A stretch of DNA of 5,587 nt from Oscillospiraceae bacterium (lineage in GTDB: Bacteria > Bacillota > Clostridia > Oscillospirales > Ruminococcaceae). Below the pieces are notes generated by a model. It did no database searches. It was given only the letters and a program-made list of their open reading frames with translations, and was not told where the DNA came from. This document shows, one piece after another, positions 1-5,532 of this stretch (positions within the stretch are counted from its first letter, which is position 1; each line of letters opens with the position of its first letter). Made by a program: the position numbers and the translations under genes. The stretch spans positions 1 through 5,587 of the forward strand of contig JAHHUB010000109.1 of assembly GCA_020024175.1 (NCBI GenBank), given 5' to 3'.

Positions 1-1
1 A

Positions 2-286
2 CTAAAAGTATATAAAGGAAAAACCGAAATAAATTATAAAACCTTGGAAGAAAAAATAAAAGAACCTAAAAATTTAAGTTCTTTGGCGGAAAAGATAGGT
101 GATTATGAAGTAAAAGAGATAATTGCATTTATTTATGGTATGCTGAAAAAAAGTCTTGAAAACAGAAGCACTTTTAATATAAAGGTTTTGGCAACTTTGG
201 TGCCAAAAGAACTTTTGTCCGCACTTTATATTTTCTTTTTGAAAAATAGAGATACGATTGATAGATACGGAGAACTTAATTTCTAA
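2..286 (+). CDS. C-terminal part of an unrecognised protein (5' end outside window)
   Basis: The reading frame is open from base 2 to the TAA at 284-286, giving 94 residues with no stop upstream, so the gene very probably begins before the window. A TTG at 44 could be read as a start, but no Shine-Dalgarno sequence precedes it and the open frame continues upstream, so I treat this as a 5'-truncated gene. The visible part is lysine- and glutamate-rich and soluble-looking, with amphipathic helical stretches and no membrane segment or cysteines; it ends with the residues DTIDRYGELNF. I do not recognise a family. It converges with the XRE regulator on the other strand and is followed at once by two hairpins. 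That it is coding is fairly sure; its function is unknown. Confidence 0.65.
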   Translation, partial: LKVYKGKTEINYKTLEEKIKEPKNLSSLAEKIGDYEVKEIIAFIYGMLKKSLENRSTFNIKVLATLVPKELLSALYIFFLKNRDTIDRYGELNF

Positions 287-290
287 AATA

Positions 291-321
291 AAACGGAGAT
301 TTTGCTTTGAAATCTCCGTTT
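291..321 (-). terminator. Intrinsic terminator for the minus-strand phosphoesterase/XRE operon
   Basis: A perfect 12-bp inverted repeat (291-302 AAACGGAGATTT with 310-321 AAATCTCCGTTT) encloses a 7-nt loop. Read on the minus strand it is followed by the T-rich tail TATTTTAG (290-283), as expected for a Rho-independent terminator. On the plus strand no T-run follows, so its main direction is minus. Confidence 0.75.
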
Positions 322-334
322 AAATTAACTCAAT

Positions 335-360
335 CAGCCTGTTTAATCGGCTGTTTTTTT
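335..360 (+). terminator. Intrinsic terminator for the plus-strand partial gene
   Basis: CAGCC (335-339) pairs with GGCTG (349-353) around a 9-nt loop, and seven T residues follow (354-360). This is a short GC-rich stem with a T-run, suited to terminate transcription leaving the partial gene that ends at 286. The T-run overlaps the last bases of the convergent XRE gene. Confidence 0.7.
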
Positions 361-802
361 ATTTATTTTCCTTGTCATCATTAGATGACATCATGGAGTT
401 TAATAGGGCTTTGACATATCCTTTTTGAGAATCGGAAAGCAGACGGTATTTTGCAAGTACCATTTCCTCATCTTTTTGAGCACTTTCAATTTTATTGGTA
501 AATTTCCCTAAATCATAACTGTACTCTCCTTTATTTGATTGAAGCAACAATTCATTATTGGGTGTATCCTCATTACATGGAATAAAAATTGATGAAAAAG
601 CATCGGGATTGCAGTTACACAGATGACATATTTGATGATATACAGGAACTGTTGGATAACTTTGACCGTTTTCCCATGAAGAAACAGTTGTTGTTTTTTT
701 TCCCAAACATTTTCCGAATTCTTCTTGGTTCATACCTGTTTTTTCACGGAGTTTTTTCAAAGTTGTTCCAAAAATTTTTTTCTGATTTTGCATGTTTAAC
801 AT
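359..802 (-). CDS. XRE-family helix-turn-helix transcriptional regulator
   Basis: The protein is 147 aa when started at the ATG at 802. That ATG has a strong ribosome binding site (AAGGGAGA, minus strand 818-811) with an 8-nt spacer; the frame is open up to 886, but those upstream ATGs lie inside the preceding gene and lack this site. Residues about 11-66 form an HTH_3/XRE DNA-binding domain (FGTTLKKLREKTGMNQEEFG, then TTTVSSWENG), typical of Cro/C1-type regulators. The C-terminal part contains a charged linker and a final helix (about 114-137, VLAKYRLLSDSQKGYVKALL) of a kind often seen at the end of XRE regulators, perhaps for oligomerisation. It starts 4 nt after the stop of the metallophosphoesterase, with its ribosome binding site inside that gene, so the two are almost surely co-transcribed and translationally coupled. 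The natural target is its own operon promoter, which overlaps that of the divergent carboxypeptidase gene (inference). Confidence 0.9.
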   Translation of the reverse strand: MLNMQNQKKIFGTTLKKLREKTGMNQEEFGKCLGKKTTTVSSWENGQSYPTVPVYHQICHLCNCNPDAFSSIFIPCNEDTPNNELLLQSNKGEYSYDLGKFTNKIESAQKDEEMVLAKYRLLSDSQKGYVKALLNSMMSSNDDKENK

Positions 803-806
803 TTTA

Positions 807-1490
807 TCACTCTCCCTTATATTTTTCATTTTCGGAATATACTTTTGTGTAAAGAGATATATAACTTTTTGGAATAAATCGGTCAATGTGATATGAACCG
901 AAATACCAATGCTTAAATTTTGTTTTGTCCAAAATTATATCCAAAAAAGCTCCTACACAGTTATCGGGAAATTTATCTCCGTTTAGGGTAAATTCTATTT
1001 TAGACGGAGCCTGGTGTGTTACAATATAGTCAACAGAATAGTTGTTTTCTTCTAAATTTTTAATGGCATTTGCTATATCTTCCTCTGAGGGAATTTCGTT
1101 GCTCCACCAACTTTCACCTTCAACACGACAATCTGCATCTTCGCTTTCTCCACCTCCGAATGTAAAATATTTTTTATCTTCCAAATTATAAACTTCTCCT
1201 CGTATAAGATGATAGAGATTGCCTGTAATATGATGGGCATTTGCTCCTGCAAATACACACATGGGGTAGGAATTTATTTTGTCTATATTGTCATGAGTGC
1301 CTTCAATAAACAAAGTGGTAAACTTTTTTTTGCCAATACGTTTTAATGTGATATTTTCTTTTTTTGTATCATTCCATATAAAACCAAAATCCCCGCAAAT
1401 AATGAGATAGTCGTTTTTTTTCAGTTTTTTAATTTTTCTGTCATTAAATCTTTTATAGTCTCCATGAAAATCACCGGTTATATAAACCAT
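807..1490 (-). CDS. Calcineurin-like metallophosphoesterase with altered metal site
   Basis: This is a 227-aa protein when started at the ATG at 1490, preceded by GTGGGGG (1506-1500) with a 9-nt spacer; the frame is open to 1523, but an upstream start would add a tail (MFLLYKWGLFF) before the first motif. The motif order is that of the calcineurin-like phosphoesterase fold: GDFHGD (D7, H9), ICGDFGFIW (D34), EGTHDN (T65-H66-D67), VTHQAP (H159) and FGSYH (S199, H201). These enzymes use two metal ions to hydrolyse phosphoesters in the cytoplasm. Two usual metal ligands are replaced: the Asn of GNH(D/E) by Thr65 and the first His of GHxH by Ser199. Such replacements may be a subfamily trait. The substrate cannot be told. 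It is the first gene of a two-gene operon with the XRE regulator. No signal peptide is seen. Family assignment is firm; catalytic competence is uncertain. Confidence 0.88.
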   Translation of the reverse strand: MVYITGDFHGDYKRFNDRKIKKLKKNDYLIICGDFGFIWNDTKKENITLKRIGKKKFTTLFIEGTHDNIDKINSYPMCVFAGANAHHITGNLYHLIRGEVYNLEDKKYFTFGGGESEDADCRVEGESWWSNEIPSEEDIANAIKNLEENNYSVDYIVTHQAPSKIEFTLNGDKFPDNCVGAFLDIILDKTKFKHWYFGSYHIDRFIPKSYISLYTKVYSENEKYKGE

Positions 1491-1523
1491 GAAAAATAAC
1501 CCCCACTTATATAATAAAAACAC

Positions 1524-1552
1524 TTTAAATTTTAATAAACATTTGATATAAT
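1524..1552 (+). promoter_or_regulatory. Candidate extended -10 promoter of the carboxypeptidase gene
   Basis: A perfect TATAAT (1547-1552) is preceded by TG one base upstream (1544-1545), giving an extended -10 element (TGnTATAAT). A weak -35 (TTTAAA, 1524-1529) lies 17 bp upstream. Transcription would begin near 1559, giving a leader of about 90 nt. The same TTTGATATAAT string occurs before the sortase gene. Confidence 0.5.
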
Positions 1553-1561
1553 AAATTTCAA
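1532..1561 (-). promoter_or_regulatory. Candidate promoter of the phosphoesterase/XRE operon
   Basis: On the minus strand TTGAAA (1561-1556) and TATTAA (1537-1532) are separated by 18 bp, a fair match to a sigma-A-type promoter (5/6 and 4/6). Transcription would start near 1525, leaving a leader of about 35 nt before the ATG at 1490. The region is very AT-rich, so chance matches are likely. Confidence 0.35.
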
Positions 1562-1649
1562 CAGCTTAATAATACTATAAATTTGTAAATAAAGCAAAAT
1601 CTTTTTTTCATAAATTATGCATTTTCGAAAATTTAAGGGAGGAATAAAT

Positions 1650-2960
1650 TTGAAAATGAAAATTTTAACTGTATTTTCAGTTATTATTATAATTATAACA
1701 TCCATAGTTCCTGCGTTTGCACAATCAAAATATTATCCGCCGTTTGAAACCACAGCGGAAGGTGTTTTTTTAATGAATTTAGATGCAAATGAAATAATTT
1801 ACGAAAAAAATTCCACTAATAAGATGTATCCGGCATCTCTTACAAAAATTATGACTGCTATTTTGGCACTGGAAATGGAAGAACACCCCGAAAATGTTGA
1901 AATAACCATGAAAGGCTATATACAAGATGAAATGTATATTATAAACAAATCTTTGGGTGGCATATCATTGGCAGGGCTTTTAAAAGGAGAGAAAATTACT
2001 TTGGATAAACTGCTTTATGGTATGATGCTTCCTTCCGGTAACGAAGCTGCCATGATGGTGGCAGATTATATCGGAGATGGTTCAGTGGATTATTTTGTTG
2101 AGCTTATGAACAAAAAAGCTAAGGAATTGGGAGCAGTAAATACCAATTTTAAAAATCCTCACGGAATTCATGAACCGGATCATTATACCACACCCTATGA
2201 TATGTATTTGATAGCAAAATACGCTATGGAAAATCCTAAATTTGTGGAGATTGTAAATACTGTATCATATGACGGAGGACCTACCAATAAACATGATCAT
2301 CTTTATTGGAACACTACAAATAAGCTTATAACCAAAAGTTCAAAATATTACTCACCTTATATAAGCGGAGTAAAAACAGGAACAACTGAGGAAGGCGGAC
2401 GAAATGTAATATCCATGGCATCAAAAGACGGTTATAACTATTTTTTGGTAGTAATGGGTGCACCTATGGAAATGGAAGATGAAATATCCAGTTTTTATGA
2501 ATCAAAGCGCATTTATGACTGGGTTTTTAATAACTTTAAGGTAAAAACAATAATTGAGAAAGGAGAAGTGGTAGGAGAAACAGGACTGCGATTGGCAAGC
2601 GATAAAAAAGATCATTTAAAACTAATGAGCATGGAAAGTATGTCTGCTCTTATTCCCGATGAAATAGATGTTTCCAGTGTTATTATGGAAATAAATGTAC
2701 CTAAAATGGTAAACTGCCCTGTAAAAAAAGGGGATCATATAGGATATGCCGACTTTATTTTGGCAGGGGACAATATAGGACAGGTGGAAATAGTATCTGC
2801 GGAAAATGTGGAAGAAAGCAAAATAAAAGTTTATATGGACAAGCTTATGAAATTGTCCAGAACATATTGGTTTAAGTTTATCGTTGTTTTTATAATTACA
2901 TCTATTATTGCTTATGCTGTTTTAACTGTTATTATAAACAGAAATAAAAGAAGAAGATAA
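1650..2960 (+). CDS. Secreted, membrane-anchored D-alanyl-D-alanine carboxypeptidase (peptidase S11)
   Basis: A serine D,D-carboxypeptidase of the low-molecular-weight penicillin-binding protein (PBP5/DacF) type, which removes the terminal D-Ala of peptidoglycan stem peptides outside the membrane. I choose the TTG at 1650, with AAGGGAGG (1635-1642) 7 nt upstream, giving 436 aa; an in-frame ATG at 1617 lacks a ribosome binding site, and one at 1656 is too far from this one. The signal peptide runs over about residues 1-25 (KMKILTVF, a long Ile/Val core, then VPAFAQ). The catalytic motifs are complete: SxxK (S63-L-T-K66 in YPASLTKIMT), SGN (129-131) and KTG (242-244, GVKTGTTEEGGR). A PBP5-type C-terminal beta domain follows at about 295-390. 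The protein ends with a single membrane helix (about 409-429) and the basic tail NRNKRRR, rather than the amphipathic anchor of many PBP5 proteins. Paralogues DacB and DacF act in sporulation in Bacillus; which one this matches cannot be decided here. Confidence 0.95.
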   Translation: MKMKILTVFSVIIIIITSIVPAFAQSKYYPPFETTAEGVFLMNLDANEIIYEKNSTNKMYPASLTKIMTAILALEMEEHPENVEITMKGYIQDEMYIINKSLGGISLAGLLKGEKITLDKLLYGMMLPSGNEAAMMVADYIGDGSVDYFVELMNKKAKELGAVNTNFKNPHGIHEPDHYTTPYDMYLIAKYAMENPKFVEIVNTVSYDGGPTNKHDHLYWNTTNKLITKSSKYYSPYISGVKTGTTEEGGRNVISMASKDGYNYFLVVMGAPMEMEDEISSFYESKRIYDWVFNNFKVKTIIEKGEVVGETGLRLASDKKDHLKLMSMESMSALIPDEIDVSSVIMEINVPKMVNCPVKKGDHIGYADFILAGDNIGQVEIVSAENVEESKIKVYMDKLMKLSRTYWFKFIVVFIITSIIAYAVLTVIINRNKRRR

Positions 2961-2965
2961 TGTTT

Positions 2966-2982
2966 TGTAACTACTTTGTAAC
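2966..2982 (+). promoter_or_regulatory. Tandem TGTAAC repeat, WalR-like response-regulator box
   Basis: TGTAAC (2966-2971), five bases, then TGTAAC again (2977-2982): an exact direct repeat with 11-bp period, one helical turn. It matches in every position the known WalR (YycF) consensus TGTWAH-N5-TGTWAH of low-GC Gram-positives. The repeat lies just upstream of the sortase promoter elements, where an OmpR-family activator would bind. The match is seen directly; identity of the regulator is inference. Confidence 0.55.
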
Positions 2983-3011
2983 TATTTGGATATTTATAAT
3001 TCAAATAATTT

Positions 3012-3020
3012 TGATATAAT
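3012..3020 (+). promoter_or_regulatory. Extended -10 promoter element of the sortase gene
   Basis: TGATATAAT (3012-3020) is a perfect extended -10 element (TGnTATAAT); no good -35 lies 16-18 bp upstream, which fits an extended -10 or activator-dependent promoter. Start of transcription would be near 3027, about 28 nt before the GTG. A second TATAAT lies at 2995-3000, without TG, and is an alternative. Confidence 0.5.
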
Positions 3021-3054
3021 TAACGGAGAAAATCCGAGAAAGAGGTAATTTGCA

Positions 3055-3843
3055 GTGAAAAGAAATAAAATTATTACAACCGCTTTGGCGCTTATAGTCA
3101 CAGCCGCTATGATTCCATCAGCTACATTAAAAGCAGATGCAGCAGGATTTGACCCTAAATCCGTAGGTGGAACAGGTTCCAACAGTATTCCCGCATGGAA
3201 AGAAATTAATGAAGATGTTGCAGGTTGGATAAGAGTTCCCGGAACAAATATTAACTGGCCTGTAGTATTTGAAGAAAAGAACAACAAAACATATATAGAT
3301 TTGGATTATTTTGGAAATAAAAATAAAAATGGTGTTATCTATGCCGATGGTTGGACAAAATTTGGAGATAAAAAAACCATGTCCAAAAACACTGTGCTTT
3401 ACGGACATAACTGGAAAAATATTTCTGCAAACCCAAGAGTAACTGATCCGGGTGATGTTATGTTTGAACAGCTTGCATCATATCATCATTTGGATTTTGC
3501 CAAGAAAACACCTTACATTCACTTCTCCACAGAAGAAGCTAATATGACATGGAAAGTTTTTGCAGCATTCTATACAGAAACAAAGTTTAACTATATTGAA
3601 TCCGACCCCAAAGATGAAACTTTTAAGCAAATCATCGAAACAGCTAAGAAAAAGAGTCTTCACAACTTTGATGTAGATGTAAACGAAAAAGATAAGATTA
3701 TCACATTGTCTACCTGCACCAGAGCTTACGGTTCAACTGACAAACAACGTTTTGTAGTAATGGCAAGACTTATGAGAGACGGCGAAAAAATTGAAGAAGT
3801 AAATGTTACTGAAAACAAAAACTTTGAAAGACCAAAGCTTTAA
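3055..3843 (+). CDS. Class B sortase (surface-protein transpeptidase)
   Basis: A 262-aa cysteine transpeptidase of the sortase B family, which cleaves a sorting motif in secreted proteins and joins them to peptidoglycan outside the membrane. The GTG start at 3055 has AGAGG (3041-3045) 9 nt upstream. Catalytic residues are all present: His118 in VLYGHN, Cys221 in ITLSTC and Arg232 in KQRFVVMARL; the internal stretch between them with YIHFSTEE is typical of class B. The N-terminus (MKRNK, hydrophobic core, then LKADAAG near residue 31) looks like a cleavable signal peptide rather than a clear membrane anchor. No sorting-signal substrate is encoded in the window. It lies 94 bp after the carboxypeptidase, behind its own promoter and a WalR-like box, and is closed by a long terminator hairpin, so it is probably a single-gene transcript. 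Confidence 0.95.
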   Translation: MKRNKIITTALALIVTAAMIPSATLKADAAGFDPKSVGGTGSNSIPAWKEINEDVAGWIRVPGTNINWPVVFEEKNNKTYIDLDYFGNKNKNGVIYADGWTKFGDKKTMSKNTVLYGHNWKNISANPRVTDPGDVMFEQLASYHHLDFAKKTPYIHFSTEEANMTWKVFAAFYTETKFNYIESDPKDETFKQIIETAKKKSLHNFDVDVNEKDKIITLSTCTRAYGSTDKQRFVVMARLMRDGEKIEEVNVTENKNFERPKL

Positions 3844-3865
3844 TTAAAAAACAATAATATAAACC

Positions 3866-3924
3866 ATTCCCCGTGAATATTAATATTAGTAAGATACTAA
3901 TATTATATTTACGGGGGATTTTTT
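3866..3924 (+). terminator. Very long terminator hairpin that also contains the spoIIP ribosome binding site
   Basis: Bases 3866-3891 pair with 3895-3919 to give a stem of about 25 bp with one bulged T (3880) and a loop of three bases. The base of the stem is CCCCGT/ACGGGG and it runs straight into a T-run (3919-3924), so it has the form of a Rho-independent terminator for the sortase gene. The 3' arm contains GGGGG (3913-3917), the ribosome binding site for the GTG of spoIIP at 3925, so read-through RNA would hide this site. Confidence 0.75.
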
Positions 3925-5136
3925 GTGAATAAAATAGGATATAAGAGAAAAAAAGGAAGTTTTATAAATTTTTTGGTTGTTTTAAGTGTAGCAGGAGCTT
4001 TTTTTCTGTTAAAGACACCGTTTATTAATACTGTGTTGGGTATAAAATCAGAATTTTCGGAGAAAATAATATTTGCATCATTGCTTTTGGAAAAACCTAA
4101 AAAAACTGTGGATTATTATTGGGAAAATTACATAAGGCATGATGATGACTATGAAACAGACAAAAACAACTTTGAAAAAAATGAAAAACCCATTGTTGAT
4201 TCTTTGGAAATTCCGCAAAAAGCACCTGAAATTTCTTCGTCAAAACCATGTACTAAAGAGAATATAATTTCTTCACAGCCTGAAACACAAAAAACACCTC
4301 CAAAAAAAACTCCTCCTATGATAGAACCTAAATACAGAGGTACAATTTTGGAACAACGTTTCGGAGGAGCAGATAATCAGTGCTTTGTAAAAAAAGACGG
4401 AGTATATATTCGCAATTACACAGATTTGACGGCAGAACAAATTTTGGGAATACTTGAAAAGAAAGCATCCATAAAATTTGAAAATACAACAGCTCCTCAG
4501 GTGCTTATCTATCATACTCATGCTACAGAAAGCTTTGAAGAATATGACAGCAAATATTATGATATTAGAGGTAATTGGCGTTCCACTGATAACAATAAAA
4601 ATATGATAGCTGTGGGAGATGCATTGGAAAAAGCATTAAAAGCTAAAGGTATAGGAGTTATACATGATTATACTCATCATGATTATCCTTCTTATAACGG
4701 AAGTTACAGCAGAAGTGCCGAAACAGTAAAAAAATATTTGAAGGAATATCCCACCATAAAAGTAGCACTGGATTTACACAGAGATGGAATTGAAAGGGAA
4801 AATCATGAAATTGTTAAATCAAAAGCCGAAATAAACGGAGAAAAAGCTTCTCAGGTTATGGTTGTCTGTGCTTGTGATGAAAATCATCAAGTTCTGCCTT
4901 ATTGGGAAGAAAACTTTCGTTTTGGTATGGATATAACTACAGCTTTGGAAAGCAGATATAAAGGTTTAACACGCCCTCTTTACCTTTGTAATGCAAGATA
5001 TAATATGGATTTATCACAGGGACTGCTGATATTGGAGTTTGGCACTAATGCCAACACTGTGGAAGAGGCAAAAATTACTGCCAATGCAGTAGGGGAAGTA
5101 TTGGGAGATTTACTTAAAAGTTACAGGGAGGAATAA
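3925..5136 (+). CDS. spoIIP: Stage II sporulation protein P (peptidoglycan amidase/endopeptidase)
   Basis: A 403-aa SpoIIP, a membrane-anchored enzyme that in Bacillus works with SpoIID and SpoIIM to thin septal peptidoglycan and drive engulfment of the forespore; the family has N-acetylmuramoyl-L-alanine amidase and endopeptidase activity. The GTG at 3925 has GGGGG (3913-3917) 7 nt upstream. Residues 13-29 form the N-terminal membrane helix after a basic start (YKRKKG). A variable, Lys/Pro-rich linker covers about 60-135. The catalytic domain spans about 185-400, with the hallmark strings QVLIYHTHATESF (H197, H199, E202), VALDLHRDGIE (H285, D287) and LLILEFGTNANTVEEA (E371), which hold the likely zinc ligands and catalytic acid. 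Length and domain order are normal for the family. It is followed at once by a small membrane-protein gene, with the ribosome binding site of that gene overlapping its last codons. Confidence 0.95.
   Translation: MNKIGYKRKKGSFINFLVVLSVAGAFFLLKTPFINTVLGIKSEFSEKIIFASLLLEKPKKTVDYYWENYIRHDDDYETDKNNFEKNEKPIVDSLEIPQKAPEISSSKPCTKENIISSQPETQKTPPKKTPPMIEPKYRGTILEQRFGGADNQCFVKKDGVYIRNYTDLTAEQILGILEKKASIKFENTTAPQVLIYHTHATESFEEYDSKYYDIRGNWRSTDNNKNMIAVGDALEKALKAKGIGVIHDYTHHDYPSYNGSYSRSAETVKKYLKEYPTIKVALDLHRDGIERENHEIVKSKAEINGEKASQVMVVCACDENHQVLPYWEENFRFGMDITTALESRYKGLTRPLYLCNARYNMDLSQGLLILEFGTNANTVEEAKITANAVGEVLGDLLKSYREE
5125..5132 (+). promoter_or_regulatory. Strong ribosome binding site for the small membrane-protein gene
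   Basis: AGGGAGGA lies in the last codons of spoIIP. It is 8 nt (counted from GGAGG) before ATA at 5140 and 5 nt before ATT at 5137; no ATG, GTG or TTG occurs in frame at a usable distance. The string GGGAGGAATAAATT is identical to that in front of the carboxypeptidase gene, where it serves a TTG start. Confidence 0.7.
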
Positions 5137-5139
5137 ATT

Positions 5140-5451
5140 ATAAAAAAGAAAGTTTATCTGTTTATAAAGGGTTTTTGTTTTCAGCTCCTTGTTATATTGT
5201 TTGCAGTGGGATTTTTTATGATTGATATATCTAAAAGCAAGTATGAAATTTTTTCTGAAACTCCCGCTGTGCTTATTGAGGAAACAGAGGAAAAATACAA
5301 TTTTGCATTACTGGGAAATGGGATAAGCATTGATAAAAACTTCATCTATGATGTGATAAGAACAATAGAAGATAAGGGGTATTTAATCCCTGCAAAATAT
5401 AGGCTGATTTTACAAATTTTAAAAATAGGAGATATTATAGTCAGTGGTTAA
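5140..5451 (+). CDS. Small single-pass membrane protein with a non-canonical (ATA/ATT) start
   Basis: About 103 aa if begun at ATA 5140 (104 if at ATT 5137). The first usual start in this frame is TTG at 5197, but that would cut away the basic tip and half of the membrane helix and has no ribosome binding site. With the ATA start the protein begins with KKKVYLFIKG, then a hydrophobic helix (about residues 5-28, ending AVGFFMI), as in a classic N-in signal anchor. The remaining ~75 residues would lie outside the membrane and show no motif I know; they include PAVLIEETEEKYNFALLGNG and the end KIGDIIVSG. I do not recognise the family. It sits directly behind spoIIP, in the same frame, and is probably co-expressed with it, suggesting a role at the sporulation membrane (inference). 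That it is coding is fairly sure; the start is unusual. Confidence 0.65.
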   Translation: MKKKVYLFIKGFCFQLLVILFAVGFFMIDISKSKYEIFSETPAVLIEETEEKYNFALLGNGISIDKNFIYDVIRTIEDKGYLIPAKYRLILQILKIGDIIVSG

Positions 5452-5517
5452 AAATGCAGCAATAAAAAATATGGGACAGAACTTTAAGTTTTTCACTGAT
5501 AAAATTTGCGTCTGAAA

Positions 5518-5532
5518 GCACACTTGGTGTGC
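5518..5532. repeat. Small perfect hairpin in the 3' non-coding end
   Basis: GCACAC (5518-5523) and GTGTGC (5527-5532) form a 6-bp stem with a 3-nt loop TTG. No T-run follows on either strand, so it is not a standard terminator. Its role is unknown, and the surrounding 5452-5587 holds no gene I can support. Confidence 0.35.

Noticed and set aside
589..852. Plus-strand open frame of 87 codons
   Set aside because: It lies opposite the XRE gene, has a Phe-rich composition typical of antisense reading of Lys-rich genes, and matches no family.
1073..1258. Minus-strand open frame in a second frame within the phosphoesterase
   Set aside because: Overlaps a gene with complete family motifs; no ribosome binding site or motif of its own.
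1584..1600. Second WalR-like box before the carboxypeptidase
   Set aside because: Only one half-site (TGTAAA) is present; the second half (CAAAAT) does not fit.
2994..3663. Three minus-strand open frames opposite the sortase gene
   Set aside because: They are reverse-frame shadows of a firmly identified gene; no sensible protein features.
3875..3901. Sigma-E promoter GAATATT...GATACTAAT before spoIIP
   Set aside because: The -35 fits, but the spacing to the -10-like part is only about 11 bp, too short for sigma-E.
4273..4521. Minus-strand open frame opposite spoIIP
   Set aside because: Cys/Phe-rich shadow of spoIIP with no supported start.
5444..5515. GTG frame of 23 codons overlapping the end of the small membrane-protein gene
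   Set aside because: Too short, no ribosome binding site, no recognisable features.
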